Of a stretch of DNA of 64,000 nucleotides, positions 32,930 through 44,890 are shown piece after piece. The notes below the pieces were generated by a model that saw nothing but the letters and a program-made list of their open reading frames with translations, was not told where the DNA came from and searched no databases. Source of the DNA: Ceratobasidium sp. AG-K (taxonomy: Eukaryota; Basidiomycota; Agaricomycetes; Cantharellales; Ceratobasidiaceae); the NCBI GenBank assembly GCA_037039685.1, contig JAWNGF010000011.1, forward strand, positions 1 to 64,000, given 5' to 3'. The first letter of the stretch is position 1. Each line of letters opens with the position of its first letter. A program made the translations under genes and the position numbers.

Positions 32930-35199
32930 TTCTAAGAGTTTAATCAGAACATCGAGTAGCCCGGCAGCAAGCTCGTGCGAAATAGTATGAGAACGGCAAG
33001 CGGACTCAGAAGGAATAGCTTGTAGACTATGAGGCCGCGAATGATAGGCGCAAGTGACGTGTGTTGTCGGGTTAAGTGCTTAACATGTCGAGGCAGTCAG
33101 TAAAGCATCCAGGGGTTTGTTCAGAGCAAGGGTCCTAATCGGCGCCTTGCCCTGTGGCGCAAAATCAAGGTACTCGCACGACTAAGAGGACCGTGGAAAA
33201 AGGATTGCACTCGGATTAGGCGACGATCTTGACCTAGAATGGAGATGGGAGGCATCATGTTGATGATACGACTGGCCGAGTGTTCATCAACTTGGGGGCA
33301 CTTTGATGAAAGAAGAACAAGCAGAGTTAGCTGGTTGGATAAAAAGGTCACATAAATGCCAGGACGAAGTGGTGGCACTTCGCTACTCCATAGGTTCTCG
33401 GAGGCGTTCGATACTTCAATGGGTGAGGAGGTGAGCTTGGGTTCAGGACCGTGTAAGTAAGCGATGATTTTTTGATATTTAAAACCAATTACTTACTTGT
33501 GAGCCTACTCCATCCAGATCATTGCTAGTTCTATTATTCTCTTGATTCAATCGTGCGTTCCTGACCTGCCCCAGCATAGAAGTAGCCAACCCAGTTATGG
33601 TGTTAATATAGTGAACTGTACTTGCACCACCAGACTCGGATAGCTAGTCGTAATGATGCATGAGGTTCATGAACCGCTCACACACAGCCAGAAAAGCGGA
33701 TCCAAGAGTCGTATGATCATCTAACTTCCTCCGGAAAGCGTTTAGGGCAGCGTCAGTCTCACTTTCAGGGGTTCCATCTATTTCGATAGGCTCCCTATTT
33801 TATCCCAGTGGAGCAGAGGTTGCAAGCAGCCGCAGCCTGGCTAGTACATGATACGAGCAATCCACAACGGCAGGGTCACGTGAATTATTTGGAGGCCACA
33901 GGAGTGCTCGTAAATCTTGGCCCATCAGGAAAACCGGTTGCAGATTTGGGGGCTTAGGAGTGGATTTGAAGCAAAGTCTTTGTTTCACTGCAAACTGGTC
34001 AGCTGCTTCCTGGCCTGTAAGCGCTGGTCTACATCCGATTTCCACCGTGCGGACCGGTTCGTCCGTGGGTTTCGTGCATATTGCAAGCGCGACGCATACT
34101 GTGCGAACCAGGCCGCATTCCGTATTCTTTTTTCCGGCCGGACACGCCCCACACGCCGTCTCAGCGCCTGGATGGGTCCTGAATCCTCGGCAGAACGAGC
34201 GTGTTTGAACCGGGATGTGTCGTGAATCCAGATCGGTATGGACTGACTGGTGCTATGGATTCTTCGCGTGTAACCGTGCAAAACAGCGCGTACGTGCGCC
34301 GATGCACTTAGATATCCGACGGAGGATCAGCCTGGGATGGATCCGGGACCGGGTATTATTTTCCTTTCTGGGAAACTTGTAATATACATTTGGTTACGAT
34401 TTATTCTCCATACCCGCGCACAAATCCATCACTTGGATTAAATAACTCATGAACGCAATAACATGTCTTTTAAATTGTTTATATCTTTACTGTATACCAT
34501 ACACAATTGATTAGTTCAGCCCCGGTAGTGGGCCCATAACTACAAATTATACAAGCCCGAAGCACGAGGGACAACGAAGAGCATCTACTAGGGAAACAGC
34601 GGTCAGCAAGGATACCCACGAGTGATGAGGAAGTTACCGGGTCTGTTTAAGTAGTACGAATATACGGGACCTGGAGAAGGCATGCGTGCTCAACGTTAGA
34701 ACTGGCTGTAGTAGTCTGAAACATAAGAGACAAACCTTTGAAATCATTGGTTGCATTTGGGAGCCGTCAAGAATAGAAAACGAAGAGGGGACGCAACTCG
34801 AACGAGGGACTGGAGGGGTATATATATGCTTGAGCCCGGTTTGTACCGAGGTCGGAGTGCAAAAGTCGCGATCACATGCGACAGACAATAACGGATGCGA
34901 CTCGTATGTGTAGATACGCGTCGGGATTAATTTGTCTCGGATCTAAGTGACGTCATTAGTGGGGGGACTTAATAGATATAAGACCAACCTGCGAATGATA
35001 CAAGGCGAGTACAGCTGTGCACCTCGTATCAGCGGTAGAAACATTCAAGTGTCCATGACTCGATTGATACGCAATCCATTCTTGGATTGTTCAAAGACCG
35101 TCGGGCAGACTTGCCATATTCTTGGGATATAATCAGCCTCAAATATTGGACATTAGAGCCTGAGACTTACTTCGCAATGGTTGTTAGAAGTGCTTTCAG
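32930..35199. other. no firmly supported gene
   Basis: The minus frame at 33378-33121 may be an upstream exon of the preceding hypothetical gene. The rest (33.4-35.2 kb) has only short overlapping frames that I do not recognise. Confidence 0.35.
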
Positions 35200-35202
35200 C
35201 TA

Positions 35203-35870
35203 GTGGCACATGGGTATCCCTACTCGTTTCACTTCGTTTGCTCTGTGGTCAAGCTCAAAATCCGAAGGTTCGGAGTCACTTTTGATGGCTGCAAGACCTG
35301 GACTTGGTGTCCAGAGGTGCGGTGACCCGCCCGTATACACTGTTTCTTGTTCGGTGCCACCACCTCCCGAATCGGACTCGGTCAAGTTTCCGTCCCTGCC
35401 TTCATATTTGTTTGGATTCACAGCGCTTGGCCCAGAGTTATTAGCGTCAATGTCTGCCTCAGAAATCGATATATCGTGATCCCACTGCCTAGCCTGTTGT
35501 TGCAAGAGTAGTGGCATTGTACTATTGCCCCAGGTAGGTCAGCAGCGATCAAGTCGTCTGTTTGATGCTCGTCTTTATTGAATGTATTGGCAGGCAAAGG
35601 GTCAGGTCCTGGCGATGTCAAACGGCTATAACAGGAAGCAATCAGGGTGTTGGACGAAGATGCAACAGAGTCGAGGCCGCAAAGAGCTGGAGGAGTACTC
35701 CGAGAGCCATAGACAGAGTGAGTCGCAGTAGCTTTATTTGCCTTCCGCTCTTTTGCGATCAGGTCAAGTCGCCGTTTGCAATCTTGGTAAGTGCGTGGAC
35801 CGACGAGATCGCCGGCATGTAGCTCACAACGAGAATCGCACTCCCGACGTTGAGGGTTCTGACAAATGTG
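35203..35870 (-). pseudogene. hypothetical gene remnant, perhaps transposase-associated
   Basis: Two protein-like minus frames overlap: 35870-35440, with CDSRCELHAGDLVGPRTY and then a Ser/Pro-rich stretch, and 35517-35203, with an acidic Ser/Gly-rich stretch ending at TAA. They look like one protein whose frame shifts near 35530. The Cys-x3-Cys-x-L-H segment followed by VGPRTY resembles the N-terminal Cys/His region of transposase-associated proteins common in Agaricomycetes. That is a weak inference. No catalytic domain is present. Confidence 0.3.
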
Positions 35871-36337
35871 AATAGAAAATGTGAACCTTGGTAAAAATAA
35901 CACTTACCATGGTGCCCGTACTATGAGGCAGGTCTTAAGTGTAGCCCATAGATAAAAATATCGCTTAGCTGGACTTTTGTCAAGGATTGTGTAGCCTTAA
36001 TTGTTGTGCAGAAGTTTGGAGGCAAGAAATCCCATACCATTTGACATTGGCTCAGGGGCGCTGGCACAAGCATCCTGTATACATCGATCATACATGGCAC
36101 ATACGGGTACCAACGAGGCAAGTCTGCCCCATACGTACGTCTCTGCATACTAACTGGCAGTTCTGGACTTATATGTACCATGCAAACAGGGTAACCGCGG
36201 GCGTATTGATCTATGTGGCGTATGGATGGCAATTTCACGCTCAGACCAATGCATACCGAACTCCGGTATGCTCGGCGCTTATCTGGCCCGTTTGCGTTGA
36301 TATGCGGATTCGGACGCAGACGACCAGTTTGCAGTGT

Positions 36338-36400
36338 TTCAAATCACCCAAATCACCCAAATCAGCCCAAATCAGCCCAAATCACCCAAATCAGTCTCAA
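36338..36400. repeat. minisatellite, about 10-bp unit
   Basis: About six tandem copies of AAATCACCC / AAATCAGCCC variants, ending in AAATCAGTCTC. Confidence 0.85.
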
Positions 36401-36439
36401 ATCCGAGAGCGGTTTCCTGATGAATTTGTTGTAAGGTAA

Positions 36440-37331
36440 AACTGGAATGTGCCTCTTTTGTAGGATTTCGAGAGTCGCGAAACGTAGTGATAATTGTCTT
36501 GATACATCCCGAGACCTGGGTAACATATGGGTAGCCGTCATTCACGGCCCCTAGCACTGCTGTACAGACATAGAATGGGGTAGTGAGCCGAGCCCAATTA
36601 CCTCAGCAATAACGATTGCGATAGCAAGGTCCAAGGTCCAGAGGTAAATAACCAGCCCAATAGAAAACAGAAGTAACAATAAATGCAACATTGAGGGAAG
36701 AAGTGCGATAATATGTAACGCCCACCAGCGTTCGAGTCTCTCAAGCCTCGACCGGCGAAGTAGCGCATGAGCACGAGGTGCGCGGGAGCGGGAGGCCAAA
36801 TTATGCAGTGAGCCACTCCTTGGCGAGCATAGTAATGAGGGCAGCGGAGAGTGAAAACGCCAGTGAGATGAAACATATGCCGTTGATCAAGCGAGCGGAC
36901 GATGATGCAGAAAATGGCGGGATGCCCTTGGAAATGGCATCCTGAGCCGGGAGACCAAGCACCATGTGCCGTTGAGACTGGAAGATCATTAGCAATAGAG
37001 TAGCCGATGTATCGGGGAGGGGGGGGGGGGTGTTAGCTGTAATAAGTCTTTGGATTCAATCAGGAATGCGGTAAGAATTGCGGAAAAAAGCGCGGCCTAT
37101 GATGAGTTTGGTCTTCTGGATCAATTGCAAGGTCAAAAGTATACGCTGTCAAAATAAACCTACAAATAATAGTAGCATATCCAAACTCGCGTGGCGACTC
37201 TTGGCGAGCTCTTGGTCATACTCATCTGCCTCTTCGAGATACAATCTCCAGATGGTTGCACCAGGTGCGAGCTCTCCTTCAGGCTTGTCTGCGGACATTC
37301 GTTCGTACGCCTCGGGGCGCCAAAAATCCAA
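36440..37331 (-). pseudogene. DUF6535-type membrane protein, frameshifted
   Basis: The N-terminal part has the family phrase GATIWRLYLEEADEYDQEL followed by HASLDMLLLF. A GTAGGT donor near 37160 and a TAG acceptor near 37096 lead to AALFSAILTAFLIESKDLLQ, a membrane segment. The protein frame then needs one more base within the run of 12 G at 37019-37030 to continue into LLMIFQSQRHMVLG and FISLAFSLSAALITMLAKEW. A further extra base near 36805 makes a TAA before the next conserved block ASRSRAPRAHALLRRSRLE and FSIGLVIYLWTLD. These proteins are widespread, function unknown, in Agaricomycetes. Two frame breaks make this a pseudogene, unless the G-run is a sequencing error. The second break is not in a long run. 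Confidence 0.75.
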
Positions 37332-37892
37332 CCCCGGCGGGTTTATGGCTTGTATAAATTATGCTACGGCTGTAATCTAGTATCGATTGGTTAGCATGGC
37401 CATATTTTCCTCATCCAGGAAGTTACTTGCGATAGGCTGCAATTTCTTTAAACTGGTACGGTTACGTCTGAATGATGTTAACACAAGCCAGGAGGAATGC
37501 TTAGTTAGGCCTAATTCAAGAGGCCTGAATCAAGACTGTGTATTGTTACAGAGACGATTTTCCAACTTTCGAGCGATGGTACTGTCGAATTAGTGACTCG
37601 CCACTGGGCCAAACAAATAGAGGATGGACGCAAACAAGACCCTGATATTTCTTGGTAAACGCACAGGCTTGCATTTAGGCGATACTGTACTATGTGCCTA
37701 ATGGCTGGTTACGAGCCTCGGATTCTGGAGTCTTGCTGAGCGCTCGTACTAGTCAAAGTACTCTGGACGCAAAATTAGCTCCCAAATTCGATAAATTGCG
37801 GATTTTTCGGATGACCTTCCGAGCACCGCCTTGATCGCTCATAGATATGACTTAGGCGCTCCTTGAGCTGGCCAACACAGAGCCACAATATC

Positions 37893-38697
37893 ATGGCATC
37901 CACCGAACCAACAGTTCAGTTTCTTACCAACGATGATCAGAAGAGAGAAGTCGTTTGGGACGTATATAGGCAATTCGGGTTATTCTCGCCCCAGGATGGC
38001 AGGTCTTCCTTCGGTCATCCTAGCCTACTGACCCTTAGCTTGATGTGTGTGTAGAACCTGAGCTCCGACCTCGTGAAGCGATTCCACTTCCTAACGTATC
38101 CTCCTCGGTCCTAGACAAGGTACGACGACGTTGTGGCTGGCGCCCTGTTCGCATGACAGAATTAGGGCTGAACTAACGCTCTCTCAATACGTCCAGGTCA
38201 TCGAGTATTGCGAACGCCACCGAAACGACCCCTTGTTATGTACCCAATCGGAAGAATATGATGATCCCCGGCGTAGACACGTCGATGAAATAGGCGAATG
38301 GGACCAGAATTTCATTCAAGTGGACCACGAAACGTTATTCGAGATCATCCTTGCCGCGAATTACTTGGATATCAAACCCCTTTTGTAAGCTTGTTGAACG
38401 CATGTTTGGGATGTCGCAACCCACTTTGTATTCACCACAGGGATGTCGGATGCAAGACAGTTGCCAATATGATCAAAAACAAAAATCCAGAAGAAATCAG
38501 GAAGCTGTTTAATATAGTCAACAATTTTACCCCCGAAGAAGAGGTGAGTTTGGCGTTAGTATCGTAAAGGTGTTAAACCAACCAGGTGCGAATCCAGGCT
38601 CAAATCAAGAAAGAAAACGTGCGTTTCGCATCTACAGCATTTTCAGCTTAATCTCAATCCACTTTAGGAATGGTCGGAGGATCGAGAAGTGCATTAA
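37893..38697 (+). CDS. SKP1-like protein (SCF ubiquitin ligase adaptor), divergent paralogue
   Basis: Skp1 links F-box proteins to Cullin-1. Exons: 37893-38013, 38055-38119, 38197-38384, 38441-38543, 38598-38618 and 38668-38697, joined in frame to 175 aa. The C-terminal Skp1 domain is well kept: [76 protein letters not shown] and the end KKENEWSEDRE. This is the F-box-binding surface. The N-terminal BTB/POZ part, which should contact cullin (normally a stretch around VLIKNMLED), is not recognisable, and a different sequence of similar length ([16 protein letters not shown]) stands there. The first intron (41 nt, branch-like CTGAC) is the least certain. It is likely an extra paralogue rather than the essential SKP1. 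Confidence 0.7.
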
Positions 38698-40076
38698 TTC
38701 AAGTCACTAACCAGTCTCGCCCCTAGTGTCAAGTTTCATGAAATCAATGAAAAATAACCGTGTGCCCCCGCCATGATGATATTTGAACATGAGACAGACA
38801 TGGTACAATTCCAGTGTCAAAGTTATCTTGTGTACGCTCTAATGAGACTAAGTGGAATCGGCTTGGCATTAGCCCTCAACCACGATGAAAATACCGTTAT
38901 AATCCGGGACGAGGTTGAAGGCCTCACTTACCGGGCCATAGCTTGCCGTGTAATGTCCTTTTTGGCTAACACGTTTTACGCCTGGCGCTCTGGCAAACAA
39001 TGGCTCTTGGCGTGTCCACGGAGCACCATTTCAGCCCTATAAATTCGATTCCCCAAAACTACATTGAATCACTGCTACGTTAGCAATAAGTGCTGAATCG
39101 GGCTTGGAAAAATCAAAGAATCTCACAAGCTCAGCCAACAAGCACTCAGCCATCCTCTGTCGCATTGCACACACCCAAACACCCTACCCTCTTTCCCCAC
39201 ACCTCGTGATATACTCTCCAGGTATATGTCCTACGGAGTTTCGAGCGCATAAGATGCGGTGACATCGTTCCCGACTCGGTACTTTTTCCCAGGAGCCATG
39301 GACGAAAGGAACCAGTGGCTTTAACTTGCGGCAATCCTTCCACCAGTCCCACGCACGATGCGGTTAGATTTCATTGAACAAGTGTCGCTCGAATCCCAAG
39401 AATGATAGGCCTTCAACCATCCTATCCACTGCCACCCAGTTGGATATACACGTGGGTCCTAAACCACGGCTCCGAGAGGCAGCCCCTCTTCCTAATGTAT
39501 TATATTCAGTCTCGCTTGATTAATACCGTGATCGCACTGCAGGTTGGGCGCTTTACCAACTCTCTCGACATGTCTAGAGCTCATCTATTGAAGGCACCGA
39601 CGCGATGATCCCTCGTCAATGATTCGATCGGAAGATCACGATGATCCTCCGTGCACAGAAATCCATGAGATCGGTGGGCAGCTGTCAGCAACAGGAGACA
39701 AATCATGGTATATTAGTAATAAAGCAGCCTTTCTGCCGCTGAAGTCCCCCATATTGCATGTCGTAACGGTGACCCGAGTTCAGTCGCATATAGTTGTCCC
39801 CTTGGCTGGGTTGAACCAAGTCTTATCATCGCTGACTGGTAGCTCAAAACGCAAGGTGTGACATGATGCCAAGCTGACGAACGACCCGCTGACTAACCAA
39901 CTCCCACCAACCCACGACAAAACACACAGCAGCCATAAAAAGCACTAAAATTCATTCAAAATGTACTCTAACGACAGCACAATATTCAACAAGAATGGGG
40001 GGACTAGCTAGATACGTAGCGTACTCGGATACATAAGATTATGGCGTGTATTCAATGGTAGGATAATTTTGGCAGT
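38698..40076. other. intergenic, no gene recognised
   Basis: About 1.4 kb. The short open frames at 38773-39042, 39146-39352 and 39619-39861 are not recognised and do not chain. Confidence 0.45.
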
Positions 40077-41495
40077 TTATTCGGGGCGTTGGTCGGGTCT
40101 GTCAGAGAGGCAGGCCAGGAGTGAGGCGAGGCAGCGTTTGGTCACCGTGTCTCCCTGGGCGCGAGTTAGTTTCCGTCTTCGGACAACAGAGTGAGGGATT
40201 TACCTTGAGAAGGTTGGCGAATGTGTTGTCGCGGAGGGGTTCGGGAAGACAGGCACGGAGCGCCTCGCGTGCGCTAGAAGTCTATTAATTGAATGAAAGG
40301 GCAGGGCAGGATGAATGACGTACCGCATATTATCGCTCAGTCTGAGATAACACCTGACTACGTGCTTCAAGAGGCGCACCACTTGGTTGTCTACGAGCTA
40401 CGTCGGCGGATCAGATGCGGGATTCGCGAATGGGTAATGTTGCTTACCTGTGCCACCATGTTGCTCAGCACCGTCCCGACCGCGTAGAAACGTTCATAGG
40501 TGTGACAGATATAGTTCAAGCCGGTATCATCGAGAAGGATCTTTTGAACAATGAAAATGGCGACCGTCTTGGAAAGTTCCGATCCTGACCATGACATCGG
40601 ATATTAGTAACCGACTGGGCAAAAGTCAACAACCAGGCTCACCTGTCTCCATAATACGCAAACATAAGGGAATGATCTCCGTCGAGAGCAGAAAATGTAT
40701 CACTCCCGCATTATCGTTTTGTTTGACCAAGGCACCGACGACGCCCAGTGAAGTCAGGCGGAGATATTCGAACGGGCGAGTTTTCGATGTCGTGTTGAGG
40801 AAAGGGTATAAAAACAGTGGAATGTGGGCTGCGAAAAATGAGTGAATTGGGATGCAAACAAGGTGAACGCGTACCATTTAGGAAAAGCTGACGAGTCTCT
40901 TGATGACTGGCGACACACTGCATGAGAGCAAGGGCATTGCACACCCGGTTGGATGCGTGGGCCGTCAAGGCTGGAGGGGAGAGGAGGGGATACACCGATA
41001 CAATCTCTTGCAAGAGGGCCGCCATGACACCTAACTTAGAGTAAGCACAACTCGTTACAAGCCCTAGCAACTTACCAAACGAATGCCAAAGGACCAGTGC
41101 CAAATCGTCAAATTGCTCTCGCTTTTTGCTCAACTCGAGCAGAGCGCCTTCCCTGCGCGACGGGTCCATCAGATCCATCACGAGCTGATAAATCTTGGCC
41201 TCTTCGTGTCCCATCTGGTTTTGCACCATTCCCATCTGGCCCTGCACCTGCATTCCCGGTCCCATTCCACCAACGCCTACTCCAACGCCCATGCCCATGT
41301 TGCCTGGGCTGTTCACATTTCCCATCGTCTGTTGCATTTGCAATGCCAGCTGTTGTGCACTCATATTCATGAGCGCCTGTTGCTGCTGTTGCTGCGAGAA
41401 ATTATTGCCCAAATTCACGTTGCCCATTCCCCCCACTCCGCCTCCACCGAGTAGATGATGCGGGGCGCCCTGGCCATAAGGAGGCGCCGGCGGCC

Positions 41496-41529
<34 letters not shown>

Positions 41530-41818
41530 ACCCCCCCCTTATATTCCCCCCCCCCCCCTGCCAGCGGTTGTGCACTCCATATTCATGAGCGCCTGTTGCT
41601 GCTGTTGCTGCGAGAAATTATTGCCCAAATTCACGTGGCCCATTCCCCCACTCCGCCTCACGAGTAGATGATGCGGGAGCGTCCCTGGCCATTGTTCCGC
41701 CCAGATTCGGAGGCGGAGTGGAGTAACGGAGCGACTCGAGGTTCATGTTTGGATTGACCCCGACGTTCACGTTGGCGGCGTTGAGTCGGGGGGCATAGTC
41801 CCGCCCGGTGTTGTACAT
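40077..41818 (-). CDS. RCD1: CCR4-NOT subunit RCD1/CNOT9 (CAF40)
   Basis: Armadillo-repeat subunit of the CCR4-NOT deadenylase that docks RNA-binding proteins. The conserved core is complete across several short exons: [20 protein letters not shown] and [10 protein letters not shown] (near 41200-41080), [19 protein letters not shown] and [20 protein letters not shown] (41030-40890), [15 protein letters not shown] and [16 protein letters not shown] (40835-40715), [19 protein letters not shown], then [20 protein letters not shown] and [18 protein letters not shown], ending in [15 protein letters not shown] and TAA at 40079-40077. The N-terminus is Gln/Met/Gly-rich. The ATG at 41818 fits the start, but the stretch from there to about 41440 is disturbed by a duplicated segment and long C runs, so the N-terminal frame cannot be read through as given. 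Confidence 0.88.
41352..41700. repeat. direct duplication around a poly-C run in RCD1
   Basis: The segment 41352-41478 (GTTGTGCACTC...CCTGGCCAT) recurs at 41566-41692 with small base losses. Between them lie 32 C (41498-41529), another 8 C and 10 or more C with little else. One copy keeps the RCD1 frame, while the other shifts it. This is the look of a mis-joined or poorly called assembly segment rather than a natural repeat. Confidence 0.75.
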
Positions 41819-42026
41819 AGTTGTAATTGTCGAGATTAAGAGTATTTAGCCAGAAAAATAAGGGTGTTGTACAGGACAGAACCAGGTGGCCGAGGTCGAG
41901 AAGATGCCGGAGCGAGGGAGGGGTCACCTGAGTAGGGTTAGTCATCACTTAGGCGCCCGCCTCGGCGCGTCATCCTCCTACCATATGAAGTGTTAATTGT
42001 TCTTATCTGTCTGGATGAATTTCTCT

Positions 42027-44095
42027 ATGCCGTCGAACGCCTTTGTATGTCTCCCAGTAAGCTTAAGGATAACTCGATCAGTCCGCGCTCGAAACCATGG
42101 CCCGCCTTGGGGGATCCGGTCGATTAATTTGAACCGGCAACTTTCAAATTCGGCATTTAAAACCAGCCAAGCTCCCTCCAATGGCTCGGTGGACCTCTCT
42201 GCCGAACAACAGCGTGTACTTGATTTAGCTCTCAGAGGAAAGAATGTTGCCATACTCGGACCTGCCGGTATGTGATTCGTTCGATGATCAACTTCGTGAC
42301 CAACTGGAAAATGAGGAACCGGGAAGAGCTTCATCCTCAAAAGGATCATCGAAAAACTTCAAGCTAGGAATAAATCTGTGGCCATAACCGCAAGTACTTG
42401 TCTATCGGCGTCAATCTTAGGCGGGACAACCCTTCACACCCACGCCCGTGAGTCTACTAGTACAAGACATCCTATCATTCTAATTGACCGAGCTATCCTA
42501 CAGATGCCGTCACTGATAGACAGCTCAAAAAACTGCTAGGAAATACATGGCATAAAACGGAATATGCAGAGAAGTGGTGCAAAACGAAAGTCCTCGTAAT
42601 CGACGATAGTTTGTAGCCTACCTCGCTGCCTTACCATGACCAGTAGCTGACCCTGCAAATCGAGTCTCGATGATAGATGGAGCTTATTTTAGTGCTCTAG
42701 AATGGACGGTTCGTAGTATCCGAAAGAAGAAGGCAAAAGAGCCATTCGGTGGACTTCAGGTACAGCAGTAAACGTATTCTGGCTCAGTATGCCTCATCCT
42801 CAGTTAGGTTATCGTTAGCGGAGACTTTTTCCAACTCCCACCAGAACCCATCGCTAATGCTACCCCCAAGTTTGCGTTCGAGGTGCCCGAGTGGAAGAAC
42901 ACTTTTCAGCGAAATCAAGTCAAGCTCACTCGGTCGTTCCGACAATACGAGCCTGGTAAGTCGACCGTCCATAACATTAAATCACCGGCTAACATCTTTC
43001 AGAATTAGTAACACTACTCAACGAAGCCCGACTCGGAAAACTTTCTAGCGCCTCTACCGACCTCATACACTCCCTCGAGCGGCCACTCAAATTCAACGAC
43101 GGCATCGAACCGGTGGAATTGTTTCCGCTTCAAGTACGTGCGACCACTCTCAATTCGAAAAGAATGCAAGACTTGCCGGGTGAACCCGATTTTATTGAAG
43201 CAAGGTCTCGGGATGTTATTCGAAAAGCGAATGGGAAAATGGTCAATGGGGCAGCAGATAAACGGCATGCGCAGACTATGTTGGAGGAAATCGCTCCAGA
43301 GAGACTCAATCTCAAGGTTCGTGCTCGGTGACAGAACTGGTAGTATGTATGCCTACGGTTGGTTCTCAGGTTGGGGCACAAGTCGTATGCACACAAGTGG
43401 GTTATTCCGAGCAAGACTTGGCCTTGGCTTACTTGGCCGCATCCAGGACATCCTCTCCGGGAAAATACCGAACGGATCCCTCGGTATCATTACCTCGTTC
43501 CTCACTGTCCAACAAGCCTCCAAACTCAAACCCCAGATCCAACTCCCACCTCGCCCGCCGTCGGGCAGCTCTATGCGCTGGCCAATCGTCCGATTCGAGA
43601 GCGGGGTGGAAATTTTGGTGCCTCGAACCGAGTTTAGACTATGGGAGAGTACGGGCGAGGGGATTAGGATGTGCCGGTGGCAGGTGCGTTGTTGTGTAAA
43701 TGATTAAAACGGATCTAAGATGGGTGTAGGTCCCGTTGGTGTTGGGATGGGCTATGAGCGTAAGCCCGTCCACATGCCCACTCCTCTGGACTAACAAAAC
43801 GTGGATAATATAGATTGATAAAACCCAAACTCGAAGCCTGTCACGCGTCAAGCTGGATCTAGCAGGAAAGTTTGCTCCTGGTCAAGGTCAGGCGACTCGG
43901 TTAATGCGGGCTTATGAGTTGACGAGATGCTTGATAGCCTACGTCGCTCTATCCCGAGGTACAACATTGGATGGTTTACAAGTCCTAAATTACGTTCCTG
44001 GGACTATAACTGCCAACGAGAAGTACGGGGTTATTCAACACGATGATATGGCTACTTTGCTAAAAATTAGCAGGGTCGTTGCCTGGCATGACTGA
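42027..44095 (+). CDS. PIF1: PIF1-type DNA helicase, probably mitochondrial
   Basis: 5'-3' helicase for genome or mtDNA maintenance. Eleven exons: 42027-42267, 42316-42447, 42504-42608, 42665-42759, 42808-42955, 43003-43316, 43370-43384, 43447-43683, 43730-43759, 43814-43886 and 43938-44095. They join in one frame to 515 aa. Motifs: LSAEQQRVLDLALRGKNV, Walker A GPAGTGKS (split by intron 1), VAITASTCLSASILGGTTLH, Walker B VLVIDDISMIDG, VIVSGDFFQLPP, KLTRSFRQ, then LKVGAQV...NGSLGIITSF, VPLVLGWAMS, IDKTQTRSLSRVKLDL and AYVALSRGTTLDGLQVL. The Arg-rich start (SLRITRSVRARN) with few acidic residues fits a mitochondrial presequence. The usual DE of Walker B is DD here. One exon (43370-43384) is only 15 nt. 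The protein is shorter than yeast Pif1. Confidence 0.88.
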
Positions 44096-44533
44096 TGGAC
44101 GAAAAGAAACTGCGTTTATGATCTCAGGCGGCAGTGCTAACTGCTTTGGCCTTGGTTGAGAAATCACGAGGTCTGAGTTAGCCCTCTGGCATAGGTATGA
44201 ACCAGAGAAGTCGAATACGAAGGGAGGTTAAACTTGATACAATTGTGGGCTCAATCTCGCTTTCAATCTGCGTACAGTAGCTACAGCGGGGCGGGGTGTA
44301 GCAAGCAATTGATTTTCGTAATTAACGAGTTGAATTTGAACCCAAAAGCTTCAGACCACGTATAGAATTGTTCCGATAGACGTTGGCGTGGCGTAGGCCG
44401 CACACAGAAGACTTTTAATTACTCTCATCGTACGTACTTGAAGCCAAAGTAACCACAAGAGATTCATGCTGTGCCGAGCGAGGCGTAAGTTTGAAGTCAA
44501 ACGGCTCGGGCTGGCTGTTTATAAGAGCGCTAG

Positions 44534-44890
44534 TCAATGCAAGGTTTCAGAGAGCGCATCAGGTACTGACAGAACAACACTGTGGCCCATCTTACGTGAA
44601 GATAGTATATCGTTCCCATCCTCGTCCTTTGGAGCACTGATTTTGAACGTTGATAAAATGGAAGCGAAGAAAACAAAGAGCGCAGCCTCAGCGATATGAG
44701 CACCTGGGCAACGTCTGCGTATATGCGCGTGAATATCACCACGCATAGTATCCCGATGATTGCTCGGGCCGAGCAACTCAACTTCGTCCCAATCCAAATA
44801 TTGGTGAAGCGGGAATCGATGGGTCCAAGAATGGGTCCAGCTCAAATGTTTCTGGATCCGGATAAACTTGGGGGTCCCGAGTCATTGCCC
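44534..44890 (-). pseudogene. cytochrome P450 3' fragment 1
   Basis: Two exon remnants. About 44890-44782 reads DPQVYPDPETFELDPF and IFGLGR, the region before the heme loop. 44714-44534 reads RCPGAHIAEAALFVFFASIL with the heme-ligand Cys, then KISAPKDEDGNDI, ending at TGA. The intron between would join them exactly as GRRRCPG, but its donor is TTGAGT instead of GTGAGT (44781-44780). The rest of the P450 is missing upstream. Confidence 0.75.

Noticed and set aside
34020..34290. GC-rich open frames on both strands
   Set aside because: Three overlapping frames on opposite strands share the stretch and none resembles a known protein or chains by splice sites.
36338..36400. Possible CRISPR-like repeats
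   Set aside because: Units are adjacent 10-mers without spacers, in a eukaryotic genome. It is a minisatellite.
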